Below are positions 1 to 4,739 of a stretch of DNA of 7,714 nt, one piece after another. Source of the DNA: Caldilineaceae bacterium (lineage in GTDB: Bacteria > Chloroflexota > Anaerolineae > Caldilineales > Caldilineaceae); contig JAPPKT010000432.1 in NCBI GenBank assembly GCA_028819675.1, positions 1-7,714 of the forward strand. The letters are read 5' to 3'. The position numbers and the translations under genes are program-made. Position 1 is the first letter of the stretch; every line of letters starts with the position of its first letter. Under the pieces are notes generated by a model that was not told where the DNA came from, ran no database searches, and worked only from the letters and a program-made list of their open reading frames with translations.

Positions 1-56
1 CGCCTTTCTTGACCAACCCTTCATCCCTGACACCTCTCAGGCTTAGTAGTTACCTC

Positions 57-84
57 GAAACTAAAAACTAGCAACTCAAAACTG
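57..84. repeat. Degenerate 7-bp tandem repeat, four units
   Basis: Four consecutive heptamers share a central AACT: GAAACTA, AAAACTA, GCAACTC and AAAACTG. The 7-bp phase is exact but the units are degenerate. The repeat lies in non-coding DNA upstream of the rex promoter. Short heptamer arrays of this type occur in intergenic DNA of cyanobacteria and some other phyla (established knowledge). A second, longer heptamer array with a related ACT core is at 6673-6728 in this window. Confidence 0.5.
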
Positions 85-93
85 CCTTTTCTG

Positions 94-140
94 TTGCTCT
101 CCGGACAGGACTGTGCTATCTTTAGTGAATTACTTCGCTG
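94..140 (+). promoter_or_regulatory. Candidate rex promoter with overlapping Rex-like operator
   Basis: An extended -10 (TG-C-TATCTT, 114-122) sits 17 bp downstream of a weak -35 (TTGCTC, 94-99). Overlapping the -10 and the expected start point is an imperfect palindrome at 123-140: TAGTGAA, four bases, TTCGCTG. The published Rex consensus is TTGTGAA-N4-TTCACAA. The spacing is identical and 10 of 14 specified positions match. Rex commonly represses its own gene, so autoregulation is a reasonable inference. Both promoter boxes are imperfect, so this is a candidate only. Confidence 0.4.
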
Positions 141-189
141 TCATACGTGGGCTCTGCGGCCTGCTCGGCCAGTTGCTAACCTGACCTCT

Positions 190-273
190 GTGCCCGACGG
201 CCGCGACAATCTCCAGCAGACACTGCCGATTCGACCCTCCTCAACACGAGAAAGCGATAGCATAAACCTGTGA
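190..273 (+). CDS. Possible 27-residue leader ORF overlapping the rex start
   Basis: A GTG-initiated reading frame in the rex leader encodes a hydrophilic 27-residue peptide. It ends at a TGA (271-273) that overlaps the rex GTG start as GTGA. This 4-bp overlap is the classic geometry of translational coupling and could explain why rex has no visible Shine-Dalgarno. Against it, the leader GTG also has no Shine-Dalgarno, and the frame is open well upstream without other canonical starts. No homology is recognised. Treat it as a coupling hypothesis, not an established gene. Confidence 0.2.
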   Translation: MPDGRDNLQQTLPIRPSSTRESDSINL

Positions 274-911
274 AGGACGAAAAAGCGCCAGCGAAAGCCC
301 CCATTCCCGACATCGTTATCGGGCGACTGCCTGTCTATCTGCGTACCCTGCGCCTCCTGGCTGATGAAGGGCGCGAGGTAACCTCCAGCCAGGAACTGGG
401 CGAGCACCTGGGCATCAGCTCCGCACAGATTCGCAAGGACCTGAGCCACTTCGGCGAATTCGGCAAACAGGGTACGGGGTATAACATCGAATTCCTGTGC
501 CGGCAGCTTCAGAAAATCCTCAACGTCGACACGATCTGGCCCGTTGTTCTCGTCGGCGCCGGCTCCCTCGGCACCGCTATCGCCAACTATCAGGAATTCG
601 AATCGAGCGGCTTTCGAATCGTTTCCGTCTTCGATGAGGACCCACAGAAGATCGGGCAACAAATTGGACATGGCCTGCGTATCGAGGATTTCGCAGACCT
701 CGTCCAGCAGGTCAAAGAGTCAGGAGCGCAGATAGCCGTGATGGCCGTCCCGGCCCACGCTGCCCAGCGCGTCGCCGTTCAACTCATCGAGGCAGGACTG
801 AACAGCATTCTCTGCTACGCTCCCATCACGCTGTCCGTCCCCGCCCATGTACGCGTCGAATACATCGACCCGGTCGTCCACTTCCAGCATATGACCTACT
901 ACCTGCGTTGA
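270..911 (+). CDS. rex: Redox-sensing transcriptional repressor Rex
   Basis: Rex is a cytoplasmic homodimeric repressor that senses the NADH/NAD+ ratio. NADH binding releases it from DNA, relieving fermentation, respiration and NAD+-regenerating genes (family knowledge). The 213-residue length is normal. The N-terminal winged helix covers about residues 15-80, with the characteristic stretch [19 protein letters not shown] at 50-68. A Rossmann NAD(H)-binding domain follows, with GAGSLG at 96-101. The late YAPI motif (183-186) and the C-terminal domain-swap helix after D200 fit the family. The GTG at 270 is the only usable start: an in-frame TAG lies at 258-260 and the conserved domain begins soon after. 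No clear Shine-Dalgarno precedes it, which is odd for this window. The gene appears monocistronic and converges on rsmG. Confidence 0.96.
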   Translation: MKDEKAPAKAPIPDIVIGRLPVYLRTLRLLADEGREVTSSQELGEHLGISSAQIRKDLSHFGEFGKQGTGYNIEFLCRQLQKILNVDTIWPVVLVGAGSLGTAIANYQEFESSGFRIVSVFDEDPQKIGQQIGHGLRIEDFADLVQQVKESGAQIAVMAVPAHAAQRVAVQLIEAGLNSILCYAPITLSVPAHVRVEYIDPVVHFQHMTYYLR

Positions 912-987
912 GGATTCGCTGGCCCTGGACAGGCCCGGCATCCGCCCCGGCGGCGGCCCAAACCCGTTTCCCACTACCGGCTCTCTG

Positions 988-1719
988 TCACAGAGGCTCT
1001 TTGCGAGGCAATCCCTGCTGCCTGGGGTAACGTCTGGCGGTCTTCCGCAGCTTCTTGATCAGCAGAACACGCCGCTCTTCATCCAGCGTCGGTACCGTCA
1101 CAGGCGCAAACCGCACCGTTTCGCCGCCCAGTACTTCGATAGCATTGCGCGCCTCCATGAACTCCTCGGCCGCGTTCGGCCCCTTATAGATGACCGCCAG
1201 CCCGCTTTGCCGCACAAACGGCAGCACATACTCGGCCAGCGTATTCAGCCGCGCCACGGCCCGGGCAGCCGCCAAATCAAACTGGCCGCGATAACGTCGA
1301 TCACGGCCCAGCTCTTCTGCCCGGCCCTGTACCAGAGTTACATTCTCGAGCCCCAGCGCACGCACGACCTCCTCGAGAAACCGTATCTTCTTGGCCGTGC
1401 CGTCCACCAGCGTCAGTTTCAGGCCCGGCCATGCGATCTTGAGCGGTACACCAGGAAATCCCGCGCCTGTGCCGATGTCTACGCAGGCCAGTGCCCGTTT
1501 CGGTGGCAAAGTAGACCCGAGTTCCTCCGCCACCAGCGGCAAACCGGCCAGACAGTCCAGAAAATGCTTTTTCTGCACGTCGACACTTTCAGTTATCGCG
1601 GTCAGATTCATCCTCTGATTCCACTCAGCCAGCAGCGCCGTATAGACGCGAAACTGCTCAATCTGTTCGCTGGATAGTGAAATCCCTAAACTGTCCGCCC
1701 CCGAAATCAGAGTCTGCAT
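988..1719 (-). CDS. rsmG: 16S rRNA (guanine(527)-N7)-methyltransferase RsmG (GidB)
   Basis: RsmG uses S-adenosylmethionine to methylate N7 of G527 in the 530 loop of 16S rRNA. Loss of the family enzyme can give low-level streptomycin resistance (established knowledge). The 243-residue protein has the family order. A helical N-terminus contains [12 protein letters not shown] (31-42) and HFLD (52-55). The SAM-binding glycine loop is [11 protein letters not shown] (80-90), with acidic D106 at the end of the next strand. The catalytic-core signature ARAVARL is at 152-158 and a lysine (K179) lies in the YKG strand. The C-terminal tail is basic. The start is ATG at 1717-1719. It is preceded by an extended -10-like box six bases away and by no Shine-Dalgarno, so a leaderless mRNA is possible. 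It is often found near gidA/parA genes, but not here. Confidence 0.96.
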   Translation of the reverse strand: MQTLISGADSLGISLSSEQIEQFRVYTALLAEWNQRMNLTAITESVDVQKKHFLDCLAGLPLVAEELGSTLPPKRALACVDIGTGAGFPGVPLKIAWPGLKLTLVDGTAKKIRFLEEVVRALGLENVTLVQGRAEELGRDRRYRGQFDLAAARAVARLNTLAEYVLPFVRQSGLAVIYKGPNAAEEFMEARNAIEVLGGETVRFAPVTVPTLDEERRVLLIKKLRKTARRYPRQQGLPRKEPL

Positions 1720-1725
1720 GCCCGT

Positions 1726-1734
1726 ATTCTAGCA
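1726..1734 (-). promoter_or_regulatory. Extended -10 box for rsmG, possible leaderless transcript
   Basis: On the minus strand TGC-TAGAAT reads as an extended -10 element: TGn plus a hexamer matching TATAAT at 5 of 6 positions (hexamer at 1726-1731). Only six bases (1720-1725) separate it from the rsmG ATG, so transcription would start at or next to the A of the start codon. A -35 at the usual distance is poor (TCTTCA, 3 of 6). No Shine-Dalgarno precedes the ATG, which agrees with a leaderless mRNA. Confidence 0.4.
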
Positions 1735-1747
1735 CAGGAGTTGAACT

Positions 1748-2209
1748 GTGAAGACGATTCGATACAAGTCCGCCGGCGGCATCGTGGCCCAAAAAGATAC
1801 CCTCGACCACCTCCCCGCCGCCGAGACCTTTCTGCTCCTGCTCGACCGCCCAGGTCGCGCCGAAGTACGCCTGCCCAAGGGGCATATCGACCCCGGCGAG
1901 AGCGCCGAAGAAGCCGCCCTGCGCGAAACCAGCGAAGAAACAGGCTACGGCGACCTGCGCATCCTCGCCGACTTGGGCCGCCGTACCGTTGAATTCGATT
2001 ACAAGGGTGCCCACTACATCCGCGAGGAACGTTACTTCCTCATGCAACTCCTCTCCCCCCGCCGGATCACCCGTCCCCCCAAAGACGCCAAACAGTTCCA
2101 GGTCCTATGGGAGCCGCTTGGCCGCGCCGGCGAAAGGCTGACCTTCGAGGCCGAACGCCTCTTCGTGGCCGACGCCGTCGCAGCGCTCAGTGAGCTGCCC
2201 CGCTCCTGA
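1748..2209 (+). CDS. Nudix (MutT-family) hydrolase
   Basis: Nudix enzymes hydrolyse nucleoside diphosphates linked to another moiety, such as oxidised dNTPs, dinucleoside polyphosphates or ADP-ribose, using Mg2+ bound by the Nudix-box glutamates. The complete box G-x5-E-x7-RE-x2-EE-x-G lies at residues 45-67 (G45, E51, R59-E60, E63-E64, G66), so the enzyme should be active. The upstream strand RLPKGHIDPGES resembles MutT/Ap4A-hydrolase-like members. The exact substrate cannot be read from the sequence. The 153-residue length is typical of a single-domain member. The GTG start at 1748 is supported by AGGAG at 1736-1740, seven bases upstream. Its promoter must lie inside the 5' part of the divergent rsmG gene, because only 28 bp separate the two starts; I could not identify it. 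Confidence 0.93.
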   Translation: MKTIRYKSAGGIVAQKDTLDHLPAAETFLLLLDRPGRAEVRLPKGHIDPGESAEEAALRETSEETGYGDLRILADLGRRTVEFDYKGAHYIREERYFLMQLLSPRRITRPPKDAKQFQVLWEPLGRAGERLTFEAERLFVADAVAALSELPRS

Positions 2210-2221
2210 AAACGACCATAC

Positions 2222-2248
2222 AAAAACCGGGAAGAAACCCATTCCCGG
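2222..2248 (-). terminator. Rho-independent terminator of the rpsU-infA transcript
   Basis: A perfect 7-bp GC-rich stem (CCGGGAA at 2227-2233 with TTCCCGG at 2242-2248, 8-base loop) is followed on the minus strand by TTTTTG (2222-2226 is the T run). The orientation fits the end of the infA transcript. The plus-strand side after the stem is not T-rich, so it is a poor terminator for the converging Nudix gene. Confidence 0.75.
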
Positions 2249-2260
2249 CTCATTGCAACT

Positions 2261-2350
2261 TCAGCAGTCTTCGATTATTTTAGGCCAGTAACAACGCCCC
2301 TGCATCCGGAAACGCCAACCGTGCGCCAGTGCCCCGCGCACAGGCGGCAT
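2261..2350 (-). CDS. Possible 29-residue small ORF downstream of infA
   Basis: A perfect Shine-Dalgarno (AGGAGG, 2366-2371) overlaps the infA stop codon. Two short frames follow it. One starts at ATG 2348-2350 and gives a basic, aromatic 29-residue peptide (starts MPPVRGALAHGW) that ends just before the terminator stem. The other starts at GTG 2352-2354 and gives a 24-residue peptide ending at 2280. Spacing from the Shine-Dalgarno is 14 bases to the ATG and 11 to the GTG, both longer than ideal. In many bacteria rpmJ (bL36) follows infA, but neither peptide has its Cys/His zinc pattern. No function is recognised. Confidence 0.25.
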   Translation of the reverse strand: MPPVRGALAHGWRFRMQGRCYWPKIIEDC

Positions 2351-2365
2351 TCACCGGTGCAGATA

Positions 2366-2371
2366 CCTCCT
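2366..2371 (-). promoter_or_regulatory. Consensus Shine-Dalgarno overlapping the infA stop codon
   Basis: The minus-strand sequence TAGGAGGTATC places a perfect AGGAGG across the infA TAG (2370-2372). It is as strong as or stronger than the ribosome binding sites of the recognised genes in this window. It implies initiation of something downstream, or ribosome retention at the end of infA. Confidence 0.45.
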
Positions 2372-2585
2372 ACTTTCGCCGGTATGTTATACGCCCGCGT
2401 GTCAAATCATAGGGACTCATATCGACCCTCACCCTGTCACCGAGAAAGACCCGAATGTAGTTCCTCCGCATCTTGCCCGACAAATACGCCAGAACAACAT
2501 GCCCATTCTCCAATTCCACTCGAAACTGGGCATTCGGCAGGGCTTCGATGACTTTGCCTTCCAGTGTGAGTATTTCCTCAGCCAT
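2370..2585 (-). CDS. infA: Translation initiation factor IF-1
   Basis: IF-1 is a small OB-fold (S1-like) protein that occupies the 30S A site during initiation, working with IF-2 and IF-3. The 71-residue length is standard. The hallmark segments are all present: [20 protein letters not shown] (9-28), [11 protein letters not shown] (36-46), [18 protein letters not shown] (49-66). The ATG at 2583-2585 is preceded by GGAGAG. The gene lies 58 bp downstream of rpsU on the same strand, most likely on the same transcript. A perfect Shine-Dalgarno overlaps its stop codon. It is not in a large ribosomal-protein operon with secY/map/rpmJ within the visible region, which is a less usual setting for infA. 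Confidence 0.96.
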   Translation of the reverse strand: MAEEILTLEGKVIEALPNAQFRVELENGHVVLAYLSGKMRRNYIRVFLGDRVRVDMSPYDLTRGRITYRRK

Positions 2586-2643
2586 AGCTCTCCATCAGTT
2601 TGCGCGTGGCCGGCGCCATCGCAGCCTGGTCTTTGAAAATGCC

Positions 2644-2838
2644 CTAACGGAAAGACCGGGCCGCGTTCCGCCGTGCTTTCCGAATCGCCTTCTGTTTGTT
2701 GATGCGTCGCACTTCACTCTTCGAAGTAAACCAGCGCTTCTGGCGCACAATCGGTAGGATACGCGCCTCGGCTACCGACTTACGGAACCGCCGCATCAGA
2801 CTTTCCTGGGACTCTCCTGGCCTCAACTCAACGCTAAT
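2644..2838 (-). CDS. rpsU: Small ribosomal subunit protein bS21, apparent AUU start
   Basis: bS21 binds near the anti-Shine-Dalgarno region of the 30S subunit and aids mRNA selection. The product shows the family pattern: short acidic/polar start (SVELRPGESQES), the RRFRKSV helix, then VRQKRWFTSKSEVRR and a strongly basic tail rich in KARR. The start is the problem. The frame extends up to a TTG at 2881-2883, but that codon lies in the U-tract of the upstream terminator. A GTG at 2845-2847 lies inside the Shine-Dalgarno itself. The near-perfect AAGGGGGTGA (2844-2853) is ideally placed for the ATT at 2836-2838, giving a 64-residue protein whose N-terminus matches bS21 proteins. A standard gene caller would probably pick GTG 2847. 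No ATG exists near the expected start. bS21 precedes infA on the same strand. Confidence 0.85.
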   Translation of the reverse strand: MSVELRPGESQESLMRRFRKSVAEARILPIVRQKRWFTSKSEVRRINKQKAIRKARRNAARSFR

Positions 2839-2843
2839 CGAAC

Positions 2844-2853
2844 TCACCCCCTT
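2844..2853 (-). promoter_or_regulatory. Near-perfect Shine-Dalgarno of rpsU
   Basis: AAGGGGGTGA matches AAGGAGGTGA, the full complement of the 16S rRNA 3' end, at 9 of 10 positions. The GGGGG core ends eight bases before ATT 2836-2838. It overlaps GTG 2845-2847, which therefore cannot be the codon it positions. Confidence 0.7.
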
Positions 2854-2875
2854 TAAACTGTAAATGCAGATCGGA

Positions 2876-2920
2876 CAAAACAAGCCTGCCAGCCCATTTT
2901 GCTTCGGTAGACTGGCAGGC
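2876..2920 (-). terminator. Rho-independent terminator after the S1-like gene
   Basis: A perfect 9-bp stem (GCCTGCCAG at 2884-2892 with CTGGCAGGC at 2912-2920) has a 19-base interior that can itself fold around a UUCG tetraloop (2903-2906). On the minus strand it is followed directly by TTGTTTTG (2876-2883). It lies 45 bp after the S1 stop codon and separates that gene from rpsU. It also overlaps the expected 5' end of a transcript from the candidate rpsU promoter. Confidence 0.8.
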
Positions 2921-2926
2921 AGCGCA

Positions 2927-2956
2927 ATTATAAACGACCGTAGGTAAAGACCGCAA
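2927..2956 (-). promoter_or_regulatory. Candidate promoter for rpsU-infA
   Basis: A perfect TATAAT (2927-2932) has TTGCGG (2951-2956, 3 of 6 to the -35 consensus) 18 bp upstream. It lies between the S1 stop codon and the terminator hairpin. The predicted start at about 2920 would put the terminator stem at the very 5' end of the rpsU-infA mRNA. The -10 is strong and the -35 weak. Confidence 0.45.
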
Positions 2957-2964
2957 ATGCCACG

Positions 2965-4596
2965 TTAGAGGCTCTCCTCCGACCCACCCGGCTCGTCATC
3001 CTCGGAGTTCTCCTCTTCCGAAGACGACTCCCCGTCCGCCGAAGCCGCAACTTCAGTCCCGGCCCCCGCCGCCGCCTCCGCCTCAGGCTCAGCGACCGCC
3101 GCTTCAGCAACGGCCCCTTCTGACCCGTCATACGTTGCCGGCGACTCCGCTAGCGCCGCCTCCAGTTCCTCAACTTCCGCCTCTGCCCCGGCTGTGGCCG
3201 CTTCGGATTCTGAATCCTCTGCCTCTACCTCAGCAACGGCCGCCTCGGGCTCCTCGGACGCACTGCTCTCAAAGTTTTCAGCCTCCGACTCCAGCAGCGC
3301 CTGCCCTACAATTTCGTCGGCCTGCCGCCGGCTCAAACCAATGCGCTGCCGGTCCGGGTGAATGCGCAAAATCTTCACCGGAATGCGATCCCCGCTGCTG
3401 ACCATCTTCAGCGGCTCAGCAACTGTAATATCGGCCAGTTCGCTGATGTGGATCAACCCTTCGATCCCAGGTTCAAGCTGAGCGAATGCGCCAAAATCGA
3501 TTACTCGCGTAACCGTGACCAGAATCGTGTCATTCACCCTGTAGCGCTCTTCAATGCTCTCCCAGGGATTCGAAAGCAATCTCTTGCGGCTCAGCGCGAT
3601 GCGGCTGCGCTCCAGGTCCAGGCGCAGAACTTCCACCTGAATACGATCGCCCACTTTCAACACGTCGCGCGGGTGGCTGACAGGTGTCCAGCCAATCTCA
3701 CTGACATGCAGAAGCCCGTCCGCGCCGCCAATGTCAACGAACGCCCCAAACGGGCGCAGGCTGCGTACCTCGCCGTCTACCACCGTACCGACCTCAAGCT
3801 CCTCAAACAGTTGGGCTTTGCGACCGGCGCGGTACTCGCGTTCCGCCAGGCGGTACGAAAGAACAAGACGCCGCCGCTGACGCTCGACTTCGATCACCTT
3901 GACCGGGAGCTCCTGGCCCACGATCTGTTGCAGCCGCTCATTGCGCTGCTCTTCATTCATGTTTCGGGGCAGCCCCACCACATGAGACGCCGGGATGAAC
4001 CCGCGCAAATGGTCGAAATCGGCCAGTAGACCGCCCTTGTTGAAGCCAACTACCCTCCGCACCGTGATCTCGCCGCTCTCCAGCATCTTCTCCGCAACGA
4101 GCCAGTCCTTCTTTTGCAGGGCATCCGCAATACTCAGAACCAACATGCCTTCATTGGTCGTGAGCTTGCTCACCACCACCGGCACCGTCTCACCTTCACG
4201 CAGCGTTTCCACATACTCTTCCTCGAGCCGGTTCAGGTCCGACTGAGGAACTATCCCATCCCGCTTGGCGCCAATGTTGACCAGCAACTCGTTCGATCGT
4301 ACCTCTACGACGATGCCTTCCCGAAGATCGCCTCGTTCTGGCAAACTGAGGTCCTCCTCTTCCGCGAGGTACTGCTCAAAAAGCATTTCGTCGGTCTGTT
4401 GTTCGGGATCGACCGGTTGCTCTTCATCGGCCTGCTGCGCTTCGTCAGCCTGCGGCTCTTCATCAGCCTGCGGCTCTTCATCGGCCTGCTGCGCTACTTC
4501 AGCCTCCAGCGCTACGTCGACCTGCTGCTCTTCACCGGCAATTTCAACTTCGGAGTTCTCGGCCTCGTCGCCTATCATCTCAGACTCTGACATCAT
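2965..4596 (-). CDS. rpsA: S1 RNA-binding domain protein (ribosomal protein bS1-like)
   Basis: This protein carries four S1 (OB-fold) RNA-binding repeats at about residues 90-157, 173-249, 269-338 and 354-424, counted from the ATG at 4594-4596. Repeats 3 and 4 show the textbook patterns RPFGAFVDIGGADGLLHVSE and DFGAFAQLEPGIEGLIHISE. bS1 helps dock and unfold mRNA on the 30S subunit; four repeats rather than six is common outside Proteobacteria. Both ends are unusual. A glutamate-rich N-terminal tail has near-identical QADEEP-type hexapeptides, and a roughly 105-residue C-terminal Ala/Glu/Ser tail is very acidic. The frame opens at ATG 4653, but I chose 4596 because AGGTGG sits eight bases upstream of it and the longer start has no ribosome binding site. 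An adjacent ATG at 4593 is also possible. The gene has its own promoter and terminator. rpsA is assigned by domain content; a paralogous S1 protein is the alternative. Confidence 0.88.
   Translation of the reverse strand: MMSESEMIGDEAENSEVEIAGEEQQVDVALEAEVAQQADEEPQADEEPQADEAQQADEEQPVDPEQQTDEMLFEQYLAEEEDLSLPERGDLREGIVVEVRSNELLVNIGAKRDGIVPQSDLNRLEEEYVETLREGETVPVVVSKLTTNEGMLVLSIADALQKKDWLVAEKMLESGEITVRRVVGFNKGGLLADFDHLRGFIPASHVVGLPRNMNEEQRNERLQQIVGQELPVKVIEVERQRRRLVLSYRLAEREYRAGRKAQLFEELEVGTVVDGEVRSLRPFGAFVDIGGADGLLHVSEIGWTPVSHPRDVLKVGDRIQVEVLRLDLERSRIALSRKRLLSNPWESIEERYRVNDTILVTVTRVIDFGAFAQLEPGIEGLIHISELADITVAEPLKMVSSGDRIPVKILRIHPDRQRIGLSRRQADEIVGQALLESEAENFESSASEEPEAAVAEVEAEDSESEAATAGAEAEVEELEAALAESPATYDGSEGAVAEAAVAEPEAEAAAGAGTEVAASADGESSSEEENSEDDEPGGSEESL
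4409..4498 (-). repeat. 18-bp tandem repeat coding an acidic hexapeptide
   Basis: Five 18-bp units occupy the N-terminal tail of the S1-like gene. Two central units (4445-4462 and 4463-4480) are identical and the outer ones diverged. Each codes a hexapeptide of the QADEEP type. The period is a multiple of three, so unit gain or loss would keep the frame. Confidence 0.7.
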
Positions 4597-4659
4597 CGAA
4601 TTGTCCACCTGTGAAATGCGTAATTGTCCGCAAGACGGCCGGTCTGCCGACATTGCAGC

Positions 4660-4694
4660 CGAAAACCGCAGGACACGGTTTCCGCCCTGTCCTG
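4660..4694 (-). promoter_or_regulatory. Two mutually exclusive hairpins in the S1-gene leader
   Basis: In the minus-strand transcript CAGGACA (4688-4694) pairs perfectly with TGTCCTG (4669-4675), 7 bp. Alternatively CGGAAACCG (4676-4684) pairs with CGGTTTTCG (4660-4668), nine pairs with one G-U and a 7-base loop. The loop of the second hairpin is exactly the 3' arm of the first, so both cannot form. They lie in the roughly 108-base leader between the promoter and the start codon. No U-tract follows, so any control would be on translation or stability rather than intrinsic termination. Confidence 0.4.
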
Positions 4695-4710
4695 TCTACT
4701 ATAGCCCTTC

Positions 4711-4739
4711 ATTATAACCACCTGTTCAGGTGCAGTCAA
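4711..4739 (-). promoter_or_regulatory. Strong sigma-70-type promoter of the S1-like gene
   Basis: TTGACT (4734-4739, 5 of 6) and TATAAT (4711-4716, 6 of 6) are separated by exactly 17 bp. A T7 tract (4744-4750) lies five bases upstream of the -35, where an UP element would be. Predicted transcription start is near 4704. This is the best promoter in the window. Confidence 0.8.
4719..4732. promoter_or_regulatory. 14-bp palindromic operator candidate in the S1 promoter spacer
   Basis: CACCTG-TT-CAGGTG is a perfect 6+6 inverted repeat placed entirely between the -35 and -10 boxes. A dimeric repressor bound here would block RNA polymerase. I do not recognise the motif as the site of a specific regulator, and it does not match the Rex consensus. 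Confidence 0.45.

Noticed and set aside
26..41. CCTGA-CACCTC-TCAGG mini hairpin at the left edge
   Set aside because: Only 5 bp with no clear T-tract; the upstream gene it might terminate is outside the window.
141..671. Minus-strand 176-codon frame opposite rex
   Set aside because: It is antisense to a strongly recognised gene and shows no domain of its own.
912..995. GC-rich inverted repeats between rex and rsmG, including CTCTG-TCA-CAGAG at 983-995
   Set aside because: Stems are short, and no T-tract follows on either strand, so I do not call a terminator here.
2249..2369. rpmJ (bL36) downstream of infA
   Set aside because: Neither short frame contains the Cys-Cys-Cys-His pattern or the KVR/ASV start of bL36.
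2839..2883. Longer N-terminus for bS21 starting at TTG 2883
   Set aside because: The TTG is in the U-tract of the preceding terminator and the extra residues do not resemble bS21.
4597..4653. Longer start of the S1-like protein at ATG 4653
   Set aside because: No ribosome binding site precedes it and it sits right after the leader hairpins; AGGTGG supports 4596.
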